Shown here: in pieces, positions 31,403 to 44,536 of the stretch
Layout of the letters: every line of letters starts with the position of its first letter
Numbering within the stretch: the first letter of the stretch is position 1
Source of the DNA: Roridomyces roridus
Lineage: Eukaryota; Basidiomycota; Agaricomycetes; Agaricales; Mycenaceae
Assembly: GCA_029378245.1 (NCBI GenBank)
Contig: JARKIF010000001.1
Coordinates: 2,852,001 to 2,916,000, forward strand
Direction: 5' to 3'
DNA length: 64,000 nucleotides
Translations under genes and position numbers: made by a program
Notes under the pieces: model-generated
What the model saw: the letters and a program-made list of their open reading frames with translations, nothing else
What the model was told of the DNA's origin: nothing
Databases searched by the model: none

Positions 31403-32817
31403 CTACTCGGGCTCGCACCCCGACTTTTTGATGTACCGAGCGATATCGACCTCGACATCGTACCCCAACCGCGCGTCGTTGATTGCCTCGGGGAGTTTAC
31501 CTGCCAGAGTAAACAATTAGCCTCTCTCATAGATCTGGGAAACCGTAACTCACAAAGAATCCAAATCCTCCAATCCCTCACCTTCTCCTGCAACCAACTC
31601 TTCTTCCTCCCAGCCCCGATCTTGGAAGATGCATCCAAAATCCTCCCAACGCGCTTCATCCTCACCCCCTCATACGCCCTCGCCGTCCTCCTCAACGATT
31701 CCTCCACCCCGAATCGATGCGAGACGCGGTAGTGTTTGAGAAATAGGGCGATGGCGACGGCGTCTTGGACTGCGCAGGTTACACCCTGGGAGCTCACGTG
31801 TGCGTGAGAGGGAGAAGGGGGCATGGGATGTGCGGCGTCCCCGAGGAGGAGGATTCGGCCGGAGCCGGAGAGGGAGGTCCAATGTGGGAGGCGCGGGGTC
31901 GTGTATGTTGGGAGGATCTGGACGTCGTCGGAACACCCGAGTGAGATGATGTCGGAGGATTCCCATCCTGTATGCCGTGCAAGGAGTTGCTCGCGGATCG
32001 CTTCCCGAGTCGGCGGTTCGGTCGAGTCGGTTTCGTATGTGGACCACCACCCTAGGTGAGCGGTTTTGAGGTCCGTGGGGTCGGAGGAGACGGGGCTGTA
32101 GCCAAAGAATCCATTTGCACCAAAAGTGACCGTGACGGGGTCGTTGTGAATCTTCTCTCGCAGGCTGTCTGACAGGGAGGACATGGGTAGGATGCCTCCG
32201 ACGCCCGTCACATTCCTGCGTCAACGTGAGACCAAGATGACGGCCAACACCGGTGGAACGACTCACTCGAATCTCGCATCGTATACGTCCCCAAATATCG
32301 CTTCCCGCACGACACTTTGCGCCCCATCAGCGCCAATAACGACGTCGGCCGTCTCCGTCGTTCCATCCTCGAGGACCACCTCCACCCTGTCCCCAAACTC
32401 CTTGACGTACCGCACCCTGCTTCCCCACGCCACAGCACCCGGCCTTAGCTCCTGCACAAACGCCTCATGCACCGTAGAACGTGGGACCATCAGCCCCCCG
32501 ATCCCATATCGTGCTTTCCTCCCTGCACGAAACCTGCCTAGCAACCTACCCCTCGAGTTCCTGAACGTGACGACCTCTCCAGCAAACCCCTGCTCCTCGA
32601 TGTATGCCGCCGCATCAGCAGAGATCCGGGATATCGCGCCAAGGCCGTTGGGTGCGAGTCCCAGTGCGCCCCCTACGGCAGTTGACGACGATACCATCGA
32701 TTCGGTAACTTCAAAGACAACTAGGGATACCGGAGGAGAGGCGTCGGCGAGGTGTTTGCGGAGCGCATGGTAGACGGCGAGACCGCCGATTCCCGCACCG
32801 ACGACGATGATTTTCAT
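31403..32817 (-). CDS. FAD-dependent monooxygenase (aromatic-ring hydroxylase type)
   Basis: Start at ATG 32817. The N-terminus 'MKIIVVGAGIGGLAVYHALR' is the Rossmann dinucleotide-binding fold (GxGxxG). Then 'VVIGADGAQSVVREAIFG' is the conserved DG motif, and 'GRILLLGDAAHPMPPS' is the GD motif that binds the FAD ribityl chain. The C-terminus runs 'WILCKLPEAINDARLGYDVEVDIARYIK' over a last intron, ending at 31403. Two short introns are inferred (one after 'VYDARFE', one after 'WRIWIL'). Length about 430 residues, usual for salicylate-hydroxylase-like group A monooxygenases. No signal peptide is visible, so cytosolic. The substrate is unknown; there is no partner gene that would fix a pathway. 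Confidence 0.85.
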
Positions 32818-33266
32818 CTCTTTTTGTTTGGGTGCCTCCGGAAGTTCTTCACAGCCTGTGGTGGGTCCGAGATGGGGGAAGCATGGATGATGGTTGGTGG
32901 CAGATTATCCAGGTCCCACAAGTTAAATGTATGCTGCGGGCCTGCGGTTAGGAAATCAGATTCACTCGTCCGCAGCAGGGGTACTTCCGGAATGCCGTCC
33001 GGACGCTCTCGAAGAAGGGTTGTAGTCATCCAGAGGGATCGCGGCGAGAAACTTGTCATGTACTCGGTGTTCGGCATCGGACGCGAAGGTCATCGTGGTC
33101 AACTTGAGAAGCAAGATGCAGTGCTGATGGATGACATTCCTATTCAACTATACAAAGCGATAAATGTTCAGTAGATGCTCCATGGATGTCTGACTGCGGC
33201 ATGAGATCCGCGCGTACAAAAATCGCAGCGAGGATGCTCACGAGTCCCCGAGAAGCCGGCTGCGCG
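32818..33266. other. Spacer between two genes on the minus strand
   Basis: 449 bp. Contains the promoter of the FAD monooxygenase and the 3' flank of the next gene. No conserved coding signal or repeat is seen. Confidence 0.5.
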
Positions 33267-33994
33267 CTAACTCATGTCCACGTCCTCAAAAGTGCTAAAC
33301 AATTCCTCCAGGGGAATGTCTGCAAAGTCGGCAAACGCGGCCTTGGCCAGAGCATCTCGTTCTTCCAAAAGGAACGCTTGCGCGTCAGCTTTCGCAGCCG
33401 CTGCGGAGACACTCTTAGAATCCGTGTTTTCGCACAAGAAGAAGGGCACGTACCGAGTTCCGCCTCCCAAAGTTCCTCATTGACCGGCTCCGAACCAACT
33501 TCACGTTCATAAGAACGCATGAACGCGCGGTAGGCGTCATTGTTCGTGATACGAGCCAAGAGCTCGTCAAACGCTCCGTCGTCATCCTCATCCTCTTCTT
33601 CCTCCATGCTCACGCCGTCTACCTCCATATCGTCGCTTCCAAGCAGACCGTACCGCTTCTTCTGCACGGCACGCTCACGAGCCTTGCTCGCTCGTTGTAT
33701 ACACCGTTGTTTCATCCGCGTGCGCAGGGCCTGGCCGTCTTCCCACTCTTCAGCGACATTCAAAGATGCGAGACGCGCTGTGGTGGTGGCACATGCAGGG
33801 GAGAGACTGGCTCGTGTGGCCTTGTATTGTGAACGCCGGCGTGTCTGGGTGGCGACAGCAATAGGTGAGGAAGCGGGGCTGCTGCTGTCGGTGACCGTAA
33901 GTGGCGAAGAATTGAAGGGTTGGTGAGAGTGAGTTCGATGTGGGGTGGAAGGGTAAAACATGGTGGAGGAAAAAAAGGTGGATTGTGATGGCAT
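33267..33994 (-). CDS. Conserved hypothetical basidiomycete protein, Ser-rich N-terminus
   Basis: The frame starts at 33994 ('MPSQSTFF'), with a second ATG at 33961. The first 80 residues are Ser/Thr/Pro-rich and disordered. A basic helical part 'RMKQRCIQRASKARERAVQKKR' follows, then an acidic stretch 'EEEEDEDDDGAFDELLARITN'. 'NDAYRAFMRSYEREVG' and, after a small intron, 'VSAAAAKADAQAFLLEERDALAK' and 'FADIPLEELFSTFEDVDMS' make up the C-terminus. The intron is best placed with donor GTGCCC and acceptor AAGAG, which keeps the frame. Family not recognised; the charged helical regions suggest a nuclear or protein-binding role. Confidence 0.6.
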
Positions 33995-34082
33995 CAGACG
34001 CGTCGCGTCGCGGGGGCGTCGGACCGATAATACGCGTTCTCCAGTTGTGGATACTCTATATGCAAAGAAGACAAAAAACTAG

Positions 34083-34986
34083 CTAAAGAGTCTTGGATTT
34101 CCCAACCGGCGCACGGTCCATAGCACTCAACATATCCCCACCAAGCCTCCACATAATCGCCGCCGTGAACCCCATCCATGTTCTTGAAGGAGCTCCATAA
34201 GACAGCAAGAAAGAGAAGAGAAGAATCACTCACAAATTGGGTAAAATCCAATATGCGACGAGGTTAAAGGACGAATTATGTCCCACCGAACAACCATTGC
34301 AAAAGTACTCTTGCGTGCTGTACAAGACCGTCTTGGCGAGGGTCATGGTGGCACCGGTGTATCCGACGAGAGGCGCCGCGCGAATCGGGTAGACGTGTGT
34401 GCCGATGAGGTATGCGATCTACCCGCCGAACAAGTTGAGGGAATAAGTATGATATTAGGGCGAGCAGGTAAGTAGACCTTACGTTGGCGAAAGTTTCAAG
34501 CAGATTCAAGATCGCTGAATAGAGCAATCTGAGGGTCGTGGCCTGTGAGACCAGTGAAAAACGCATACCTGCAGCACCGGCGAAACCATCCCCGTTCTCG
34601 AACGCCTTGACTCCATACACCTACAGCACGAATCAGGCCCAGCCATGGAGAAAAAATACAAGCACGCACATGATCCACCATACCATAGAGTTCGTAGGGT
34701 TTCCAGAACCAATGGAGATCACCGCCCACCATCGAACGTGGCCTGTAAAGAAAGAAAGCATTCGACCCGACGTTCCCGGCCAGGCAGAACGAATGAATAC
34801 CTCATCAAGCAGTACCTACAAACCAGTCAGCGGGCGCACGATTCCTTCTCGGTGGCTTGCTCACCCAGCATCCCAAATCATCAAAGGCGCAGTGAGGAGA
34901 AACCTAAACCTCAGCCCTTATCTTTTGAACAAAGGTAGAGAAACACACCACGCAGAGATCCACGCATAAATTTTGGGTGCTGCCAT
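34083..34986 (-). CDS. EXPERA-domain membrane protein (emopamil-binding-like)
   Basis: Start inferred at ATG 34986 ('MAAPKIYAWISAW'); splicing over small introns gives 'FRFLLTAPLMIWDAGYCLMRPRS', then 'GGDLHWFWKPYELYGMVDHVYGVKAFENGDGFAGAA'. Later exons read 'ILNLLETFAN', 'IAYLIGTHVYPIRAAPLVGYTGATMTLAKTVLYSTQEYFC' and 'WMGFTAAIMWRLGGDML', ending 'PVGKSKTL' at 34083. The arrangement of four hydrophobic segments and the WDAGYC...HWFW motif fit fungal proteins with an EXPERA fold, related to sterol isomerase EBP and TMEM97, in the ER membrane. At least six introns; the coding exons are short and easily missed. Enzymatic activity is unproven. Confidence 0.7.
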
Positions 34987-36072
34987 CGCAGAGGAGAGAG
35001 AAGAGATTCGGGCGGGCAGATAAAGAAAAGGGAAGGGAGCAGAAGAGTGTGGACGCTAGGCGCCCTTTTGAGGCATCCGACGTGCCCACCGGAAGGAAAG
35101 CGAATTTGGATCCCTACGCTACGTTGTAAAGAAGGCTTCCTGATTGCCGGCTTAATGCAGACCAGAAGGTACAGCACAGAAGGGAAGTTCGGTGGTGGAA
35201 GAAAAAGCAAAAATTTAAAAGGTTTGGCAAGTGGCGTTCAGTGCCTTTTCAAAGAGAAAAAAAAAAATCGACGGGGGACGTGGCGGATCCTCAACTTTGT
35301 GCCTCGCTGGACGTAACTTGTTACCCTCGCCCGCCCGCCGTCGTTCGAGGCAGATTTTCACAGACCAGAAGGTAAAAAGCTTCAGATAGGCGCTACGCTG
35401 CTGTCGGGCGTCACACAGAAAGAGCCAGCCAGCCAGCCATGGCCACGGGGGGACAGCCAAACGCGCGCACCGACGAGGCGGGGCAAGTGCGCCGCCGTTC
35501 CAGTCGCTTCGGTATCGGTATCCTCGGCGCCACACCGACGACACATTCGAGATTTCGAGTCCTTCGATGCCTAGAAAAATGCCTATACTGTCGGAGTTGT
35601 CGTATTTCCTTCTTGCTTGCTCCGAACCTGGACTAGACTAGCAGATTAAGGGCTTGCACAGACTGAGATGAAGATTACGGCAGACTAGTCGACGGAGACC
35701 TTGTTTGTATTGGATTCGCATGTAGGCTGAGTGGAGACGCTGACGGAGACTCGAGATTCGAGTGGAAGAGCTGGAAAGGCGGTAATGAAAGTTTTTTGGG
35801 CGGACATTGGACAAGCAATAGTCGTTTTAAGGTGCCACATTGAGGAATGAGGGTAGAATCGGGGCGCATGTTATTAGAGTTCAACGTTGAGACGTGCAAG
35901 ACGGAAAGAGAGAGAGACAGAAATTGAAACACGTGACACACCCTTGCCAGTTATCCACAGATCACAGAACTCTATAAAAGCATTTTTCCTAGTACATACA
36001 CGACTTGCAAGCCGAAAAATACACATTCTTTAAAATTTTCATGTCCGTCTCTTCAGTTAGGCACGCCCAAGC
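34987..36072. other. Gene-poor 1.1 kb between EXPERA and transketolase genes
   Basis: No ORF is convincing. It contains an A-tract at about 35258-35272, a CAGC(CAGC)n run at about 35425, and AT-rich sequence near 35980-36050 with a TATAAA at 35972. A 65-residue frame at 35439-35636 has no recognisable features. Confidence 0.45.
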
Positions 36073-38535
36073 CTAGTGCGAAAGTTGCTTGATCTTGAGC
36101 AGGATCGCTACACAACGCGTCAGTATCGACACTCATGAGATCATTCACCACAACGTACCCTGGGGGTCCAGACCCTGGTGAGGGATCTGCTCCCACAGCC
36201 CACCAGAACCTTCACAAGGAGCATAAGTAAGCCGTCGAGCAAAAGAAAAAGAAAACGCACCTTCGCGCGTGGTGCCCATGTAACCGTAGCGAGGAGTCAA
36301 CTGGCGCTCAAGGAGCCACGTCCCGAGCTTGGAGCCGAGCTACGGGAGACATCAGATGCCGTTGACCAAAAAAGAAGGGGAGAGGACGTACGCCAGTCTT
36401 CTGGTTAAAGGACTCGACGACGAGGACGAAGGGGCTCGTTCCAATCTTGCGCAAAGTCTGCTCATCGACAACGTTGAGCGACGGCTTGTTGATCAACCCA
36501 ACATCAAGCCCAAGCTGGCGGGCGCGCAGAACGGCGTCATAAGAGCGGTAGAGCATCTCTCCAAACGACACGACGTAGCCGGCCTTGCCCTCGACGATCG
36601 TCTCATCCTTGCCCGGGACAAACTCATAAGCCTCGTCGAAGAACTTGGTCTTGCCGTCCTCCTTGAGAATATAGGGCACCTTGGAGCGGGTGGAGAAGAC
36701 GAAGCGCAGGCCCCTTTCGAAGAAGACGCGCTTGATGACGGCGACCATCTGGGCCGGGTCGGCGGGGAAGTAGAGGAAGGAGTGCGTGTCCTCAAGACCG
36801 TTATCTGCGAAGAGAGAGTTGATACCAAAGTGGCAGGTGTTGTCAGCCTGCGAGGGTGTCAAGAAATCGTGAAAGGATGATAAAGAATGCGCACCATCTC
36901 GTCAACTATCACATGGGTCAGCACACTGCTACATTTCGGCGGCAAAATAAACACTCACCGCCCGAGTGGGAGAAGTGGCACAGCACGTTGCAGTTATTCA
37001 GACGCGCCATGGTAACCTCAGAGATGACCATCTCCAAGAAAGCAGAGAAGGTGGAGAAAACACCGAATTTCTCGGGGTCGAAACCGAAACCGGCGGCGGC
37101 GGAAAAGTTGCCGCGCTCCATGATACCAGAGGGGATGAAGACCTCGGGGTGCTTCTGGTGAATGACTTTGAGGCCAGTGGAGCCCTCCAAGTCACCTAGA
37201 GTACGTTAGCGAAGCAAGCCATGTAGAGCGAAACGACGCACTGTCGATAACCATGACTTTCTTGGCAGCCTCCTCCTTGCTGAGCCCGTCGAGGACGAGG
37301 TTGACGGCCTCACCAAACACGACACGGTTGGCGCCACGCTCCTTGGTGCTTCCGATGCACAGATAGGGCTCAGGAGCAGCCGTGAATCCGGCGTAGGTCT
37401 CGCTAAAGTCACTGTACCCGCGGGAGAGGAGGTATTTGACCGCCGACTTGACGGGGATCACGTCGTGTCCGTGCGACGAGCCCTCGATGTCTGCGATGCC
37501 GGGCGCCATGACACGCTTGGCGATGACTGACGGACGTTAAAGAGTGCAGGGTAAAGCGGGCCGAAAGACGCACCGGCCGCAGGACCGTCGTAGTTGACGA
37601 TAGCGCTGATACCACCCCAGAGCGCATCGATGTCCTCGCCCTGGACGGTAAAGACCTTGAGACCGTGACCCTCGAGAGTCTTGGTCACATCGTAACCTTT
37701 GAGATACTCGGACGGGTGGCCTGTTAAGCGGAGATGAGCGTGGGCGACAGTGAGATGTCTAGATAACACTTGCCGGAAATCGTGACGTCATTGTCATCAA
37801 TGAGGAGCTTGACGTTGAGGTTCTGGGCGACCGCAAGACGAGCGGCCTCGGCGTCATTACCCTCTTGCTGCGAGCCATCGGATCCCAGGCAGAACACAGT
37901 CTTTCCGCGGTTGGCCAAAGCGACACCGTTGACGAGAGGCCTGAGAACGTGCGTCAATGCACAATCAAGGCGGCCAATAGCCGTTTGGGGACTTACCACA
38001 TATGTCCTAAACGACCAGACGAGAACTTGACACCGGGAGTGAGCCCGAGCTCCGGGTGACCGGGAAGCTTCGAGTTGGCCTCGCGGTAGTGCAAAAGATG
38101 CTCAGCCGGGAGCGAACCCTCGAGAGCCGAGAGAATGTATTGGGTCGCGACACGATGGCCTGGGTAAGAACGTATTGATAACGTGCGATAGAATGGGAAT
38201 GGCAAGGACGCACCGGCCTCATCGAAGACGATGGGAACGTATTTTTCCGTGTCCTCGAAGAGAGAGAGCAGGATGCAAACTTCGGGGACAGTGTCGTAGG
38301 CACCACCAGTGTGACCACTGACACCGCGGGCAGCTCCCGAGGCGGTGAAGTAGACGATGGCATCGCGCAGAAGCTGGATATTGAACTTCAAGTCGGCCTT
38401 TTCCTGCTCAGACAGGGTCGTCTTGGAGGGATCGAGCTTGAACCTGTAGGCCGATCGATCAACCGATAAGAAAAGCTAGATATGGTCTCTGTACTTCTTG
38501 AAACTCTTGAGGTCGATGGGGAATTCAGCGGACAT
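36073..38535 (-). CDS. Transketolase family, thiamine-diphosphate enzyme
   Basis: Start at ATG 38535 ('MSAEFPIDLKSFKK'). Early blocks: 'FTASGAARGVSGHTGGAYDTVPEV', 'GHRVATQYILSALEG' and 'LTPGVKFSSGRLGH'. The thiamine-diphosphate/Mg site is 'GSDGSQQEGNDAEAARLAV...LLIDDNDVTISG'. Later 'APGIADIEGSSHGHDVIPV', 'FGEAVNLVLDGLSKEEA', 'NFSAAAGFGFDPEKFGVFSTFSAF' (central pyrimidine-binding domain with the catalytic Glu region) and 'AGYVVSFGEMLYRSYDAVLRA' (C-terminal transketolase domain). It ends 'GILLKIKQLSH' at 36073. About nine short introns. The family transfers two-carbon units; whether this member works in the pentose phosphate pathway or on another donor cannot be read from sequence, as it differs from classical transketolase in the N-terminal motifs. 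Cytosolic. Confidence 0.78.
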
Positions 38536-39375
38536 GGCGATGAGGAGATGAGGGTAGAGAGTGCGTGTGTTGGAGTCTTAGACAGACTGATTTTGTTTGT
38601 TTGCGGCAACTTTAGCTCTCTCCGAACTGGCTCCAAAAGCGGCGGCGATCTTGTTGGCGGCGACTTCAGTTTCCGCCGAGCTGGTAATTTGGACGGCGAT
38701 GGCTCTTATTTCCTGCCATCTCTTTCGTTACAAGTCCGTTGCAAGCCGTCTCTGACGCATGCAGCCGGGTTCTACAAGCATCTTCTCCCAAGGGAACAGG
38801 CACTCCATGACGCGTTGTTCAAGATCGCCGCCGCCCTGAACGACTGGATTACGACTCAATCTTAATCGTCGCTGCATTACCGACAGGAAAAAGTCGAACC
38901 TGCTCCTGGGCTCCGACGACCAAAGACAAGCGTCAAAACTTATCACTGAACGCGTCCGGATCCTTTCCCTCAGTCGCGGCGTTTACTTGTGGCCAACACC
39001 CGCAGTATTTCCAAGAGATCCGACGGAATCTGGTCTGAACAAAGGACAACTTACTCCGCATCCTGGCGTTTGCCGTACTCCGAGGAAGGTATGTATGTCA
39101 CGCCAAACATGTGATCGTGAACTTGCTTCTTGAATTCCCCAAGAGGACGCCAGCCAGAGTGGCCAGATTCCATCCGTGATAAGTGCACAAGAAATCAGTA
39201 GGTATGCCGCGCTGGTCTGGCGTCAATCTAGTTTCAGTAATATTTCAATTTTCTGGGACACCGTCATCGGACCTCCAAATGCGGATGCGTTTCCGTCATG
39301 CCGACACTACGCGTGTTGCGCTCCCGATGCAATATTTAAATAAACCTTGAAGCCCTCGACGAGCACTCAGCAAAC
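38536..39375. other. Divergent intergenic region, transketolase/aldo-keto reductase
   Basis: 840 bp between divergent starts. A TTTAAATAAA element at about 39336-39346 lies 30-40 bp upstream of the aldo-keto reductase ATG and may be its TATA box. A 127-codon frame at 38482-38865 overlaps the start of the transketolase gene and is not supported. Confidence 0.45.
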
Positions 39376-40514
<1,139 letters not shown>

Positions 40515-40898
40515 GTTCTGTTCTTCATTTTGTAGCGAATCCCCAGAAGTTCCAAAAGACCCAGATAGACCAAGACCCGAGGCACAGACAGACCAGACAT
40601 GAGGCTCGTGCGTCGCAGAAGGGAAGTCAGTATGTCAATGAGCGGAAAGAATTTCAAGAAACCGCACCAGAGTCCAAATAGAAGCCATAGACATGGACGT
40701 CTATTTCTACAGTACATTCTAGATTACATCTGAATTACATTACCGTAACCCAGAGTACTTTAAGATAAAGAAAAGAGCTTTTGGTGGCAGTATACAAGTG
40801 GATAGATGAAGATGATAGTGAAAGCTGTTGTGGTAGTATGTTGAGGAAAAGAGAAAAAATGCATGTCGCCAGCGTTCCATTCCTCGTTCGTTCGTCGC

Positions 40899-42308
40899 TC
40901 AGCGTGCACCACCTGCCGCTGCCGCTGCAGCCTTCTTCCGCCGCCTCTTCTCCTCCTCATGCCTGCGCTCGGCCTCCTCCGCCTCGCGCTCCTCCTTCCT
41001 GGCCGCCCTCGCACTCCACTTCTCCTCCCTCTCAACAGCACCCATGTCCGCCTCCATGTCCGCATCGTCCTCCGAGTCGGAGAGCACATCCCGTGCGACG
41101 TACGCAGCTTTGTTCTTCCCAAAGAGAGACCAGATCTCATCGCTGATGGACGAGGATGCAGCACCATGCCCGTGGGGAGAACGCGAGCGCGAGGACACGG
41201 ACTTGGACTTGTGAGAGGCAGGAGTGGAGGGTTTGAGAGACGAGGATGACTTGGGCACCGAGGAAGCACCAGCGACGTGGGCTCGCTTTGGGTTCGGCGG
41301 CGGGGAGATGGAGCGAGAGAGGGAGAGCGAGCGAGGACGCTTCTTCTGGGCGCTGCTGCTGCCGTAAGATGGGGGAGGCGCAAGAGATGATTTGGGGCGG
41401 GGTTTAGCTGTTGTGGGCGTTGGGGTGGGAGCGGGCGTACGCTGCCCAGGTGGCTTGGCAGAGGTCGTCGCAGCAGACGTCGGCTGGGAAGAGGAAGGTC
41501 TCGTGGGAGGAGCAGACGAGGAGCTTCTCTTGGTCGCCGGTGTGAACCAATCGTCAAAGCCTCGGGCACGCTCGCCGTCGAGCACATCTTTGCCCTCGCG
41601 ACGGTCCCGGACAATCTCGTCGATGGTACGGGTGTCACGCTTGACAACGTTGAGACGGGTGAGGGTGTTGGGAATGGATGCGAGCCGCTCCTTGACACTA
41701 CCAGACTTGGCTGCTAGTTCCTCTGCAGATGGCGTGGGCATGTCGACTGCCCCGCCAGGCATCACACGACCGTGTCTGCGTGTCCCACCCGAGTAGCCAT
41801 TGGCCTTGCGAGGAGCGTTGAAAGCACGCTTGAGGTCCGCCTGGAGCTTGCGTTCACGCTTCTCCTCGCGAGTGAGGATGCTCCCACCCATATCGGCGTC
41901 ATCCTCGTCCTCGGGAAAGCGCTTCTTCCTCACTTCCTCCCGGACCCCAGAGCTTGAGCTCGGCCACTTGCTGCCTCCACCCCCACTCCCCTTGGCGATG
42001 GCTGCAGCCTTCTTGGGCCCATACATCAACGCGTCCCGCTGAGCAGCCTCGCGACGTCGCAGGTCAGCTTCCTTCTTCTCGAGCTCCGCTGCGGCTCTGG
42101 CCTCGGCCTGCTTGGCCTTCTCGAGTTCTGCAAAGTGCCGCTGACGGAGCTGGGCGTCGAGTGCTCGTTGCTTGCGTTCCTGCTCTTCTTGGGCCTTGCG
42201 GCGTTGGGCGTCCTTGGCTTTCTTCGCAGCGAGTGCAGCGGCGACGGCGTTCTCTGAGGTCTTGGACTGCGTGTCGCTGAGGGCCATGAGCGCCTTGTAG
42301 CTCGCCAT
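40899..42308 (-). CDS. SPT2: SPT2 chromatin protein
   Basis: A single intronless frame of 469 residues from ATG 42308. The N-terminal 130 residues form a long charged helix rich in Ala, Lys, Glu and Arg ('AAKKAKDAQRRKAQEEQERKQRAL'). The middle is disordered and Ser/Pro-rich. The C-terminal SPT2 domain reads 'SSISDEIWSLFGKNKAAYVARDVLSDSEDDADMEADM', then 'EEREAEEAERRHEEEKRRRKK'. This block binds histone H3-H4 in the family. SPT2 acts in the nucleus as a histone chaperone during transcription, limiting spurious initiation. Length is usual for basidiomycete homologues. Confidence 0.85.
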   Translation of the reverse strand: MASYKALMALSDTQSKTSENAVAAALAAKKAKDAQRRKAQEEQERKQRALDAQLRQRHFAELEKAKQAEARAAAELEKKEADLRRREAAQRDALMYGPKKAAAIAKGSGGGGSKWPSSSSGVREEVRKKRFPEDEDDADMGGSILTREEKRERKLQADLKRAFNAPRKANGYSGGTRRHGRVMPGGAVDMPTPSAEELAAKSGSVKERLASIPNTLTRLNVVKRDTRTIDEIVRDRREGKDVLDGERARGFDDWFTPATKRSSSSAPPTRPSSSQPTSAATTSAKPPGQRTPAPTPTPTTAKPRPKSSLAPPPSYGSSSAQKKRPRSLSLSRSISPPPNPKRAHVAGASSVPKSSSSLKPSTPASHKSKSVSSRSRSPHGHGAASSSISDEIWSLFGKNKAAYVARDVLSDSEDDADMEADMGAVEREEKWSARAARKEEREAEEAERRHEEEKRRRKKAAAAAAGGAR

Positions 42309-43307
42309 GCTGGGCTGTAGGAAATGTGTAGAAGAGAGAAGACGTGGAGAAACAAAGCTGTGCCGATGGGTTTATATTGTCACTTCCAAAAATGGCTTGC
42401 TTTATCCCTTCACCTCGCCAACGATTCATGAGCCATTGTCCTCGTAGAACCCTCATGCAATGTCATGGCCGGGTCTCCCTATTCTGGCCCACTGTTCACG
42501 CCGAAGTCTGGTTGATTTCGGATCTCCACTGCGACTCCGACGCCAAAAAGATCAAGCTCTCCCCTGTGGCCAATGGATGCGAGTACATACTGTGGATTCT
42601 AACGATATCGATATGAACCTCCATGCGAGATTACACCTCGTGGATACGACTCTGCGAGGGGTGCGTTATCCGCACGGCGTGCTAGCTGGCGCTCGTAAAT
42701 AATACGAAGAAATTTCTATGACTATATCAACGTGGGTTACCCTCAAGTCATTCCAATGGCGCCGGGCTCCGAGTCCCTTCTGTCGCTTCTAATCACCAAT
42801 TGTGGTATGCATGAGGTAACTCTGCTTTACGGAACGAAATCTGCGGTTCTTCAAAAGACCCTGTCAGCTCGTGGAGTGCTCACTGCGCTTGTGGAATCCT
42901 CATGTCTTGTCAACTCTGTCGAGATTCCTACGCATCCACGGGCATTTCGACGAGGAAACCCGATGCGCAGACCAAGATTCAACAGAACATTTCTCTTCCA
43001 TTCCCATTCTGCTGAGCTCCCGGCACTTTTTTCCAGCTTGGAAACTTTTCGTACAGTGTCGTTGTTTTTGCCAATGTATAATATAATGCAACTTCCAAGT
43101 CGCGTGCAACCAGAGCTCGGTAATTGAACTCCGAGGTCGGCGTTGGTCATTGATTGATCACGTGCACTCCGTCAGCTCGTCATGCTCGCCGTGCGCCGCT
43201 TACTCACAACTAGACCGCCGCCGTGTATATATACCTCCCATCGCTCATTCCGCCCTCAATCCACTCTGTTTTCCTCAAACCACTCCGCCTCATCCTCTAA
43301 ATCCACC
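42309..43307. other. Divergent intergenic region, SPT2/glutaredoxin
   Basis: 1 kb without a convincing gene. The glutaredoxin side has a TATA-like 'GTATATATACC' at about 43222-43232. A 131-codon frame at 42732-43127 has no features and is left out. Confidence 0.45.
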
Positions 43308-43731
43308 ATGTCTGTCAAGGAAATCGTCGAGGTGCGTCCATCATGCCCAGCATCTTGCACTTGCAGCAAACTAACGTCTCTCCGCTGTCCAACAGCAAAC
43401 CATTGCCGAGAACAAGATCGCCATCTTCTCCAAGTCCTGGTGCCCATACTGCAAACGCACCAAGGCCCTCTTCGCCTCAGAGTTCCCCGATGAGGCGCCC
43501 GTGATCCTCGAGCTCGACGAGCGCGAGGACGGGGATGCCATCCAAGACTACCTCGAGCAGAAGACGGGACAGCGGAGCGTGCCTAATGTCTTTGTCAGTG
43601 AGTGTCCTGTCTTCTATTCCCACCGAGCCTAGGGCTGACAACGTTTACTAGACAAGACTCAGGTGGGCGGGAACGACAAGACGCAGGCTGCTTTCCAGAA
43701 CGGGGAGCTCGGCCGTCTGGTTAGCCAGTAG
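43308..43731 (+). CDS. Dithiol glutaredoxin
   Basis: Exons 43308-43331, 43396-43597 and 43652-43731 give a product of 101 residues. The active site is 'SKSWCPYCKRTKALF', the CPYC dithiol motif of class I glutaredoxins. 'GQRSVPNVFVNKTQVGGNDKTQAA' contains the cis-Pro (TVP-type, here SVP) and the GG glutathione-binding motif. No N-terminal targeting extension, so cytosolic. It reduces protein disulfides and glutathione mixed disulfides using GSH. Length and intron positions are ordinary. It is the last gene of the conserved block before the right accessory arm. Confidence 0.9.
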
Positions 43732-44536
43732 ATTATCAGGTGCGTTTACTTATCTTTTTGTCCGTGTATGGGGTGCTCATACCGTTTTTGTAGCTCAGTT
43801 ATAACTTGACTTATATACGCAACCCATCGTCGTATCCTCTTGTACAATTAAGCGCCATCGCGGTCATATTACCGTTTTTGAAAACCTCGGATTGACCATA
43901 TCCCGCCATGTGCCCGTGCCATCCCCGCGTCCCCGTGCACAAAACAACTGTCGTGTGGGAATCACATCGATATTACTATCTTCTTGACGCCACCCGCCGC
44001 ACCTGTACACCTCATAACAACGACCGAGAATTCAACGGTGGAAAAAAAATCATTGCAAACGGAACAACAACCGAAAGTACACAAAGACGAAAGAACAAAA
44101 GCAAGAACACCCTCGACGACAACACGTATGTATACTCTTTTGTGGGTTTTCGCCTGTCCGTGGCACACAGCCCTTGTTGCCGCCGCTCCTTCTCTGCTCC
44201 ACCTGTTTTGAGGGTTCGTCCATTATCTTGATTTTTTGGTCGTTTCGTCGAGATGAAGAAGGATGAAGAACATAATGGAAATCCCCTGCGAACGTCGACC
44301 GTCGATATTTTGTCCGGTTTTCGAAAAGGTGGCACGCAGCCGTCGTCGCTCGCACTCCGCTATACCCGCCTGTTTTTGGAAATATGCCAAGCTATGTCGA
44401 TTTTTTTGGGAGCCGGGGTTCGAAGCCAGCGTCTTATCGTTTTTGGATGAAAGGGAGTGACGATGGAAGTGGCCGATACGATATGCCGTTGACTACCAAA
44501 AGACGAGAAGTCGATGTCGGAGAGGAAGACAGACAT
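43732..44536. repeat. Inverted copy of the 3' flank of the small membrane-protein gene
   Basis: From about 44010 to 44536 the minus strand matches 3883-4430, including both imperfect internal repeat units with 'GGCTGCGTGCCAC' and 'CGAAAACC'. The first 280 bp (43732-44010) are the 3' flank of glutaredoxin. No gene is seen. Confidence 0.55.

Noticed and set aside
35439..35636. 65-codon ORF in the gene-poor region
   Set aside because: Too short and featureless to support as a gene.
42732..43127. 131-codon ORF between SPT2 and glutaredoxin
   Set aside because: No domain, no intron context, no homologue seen in the window; likely chance.
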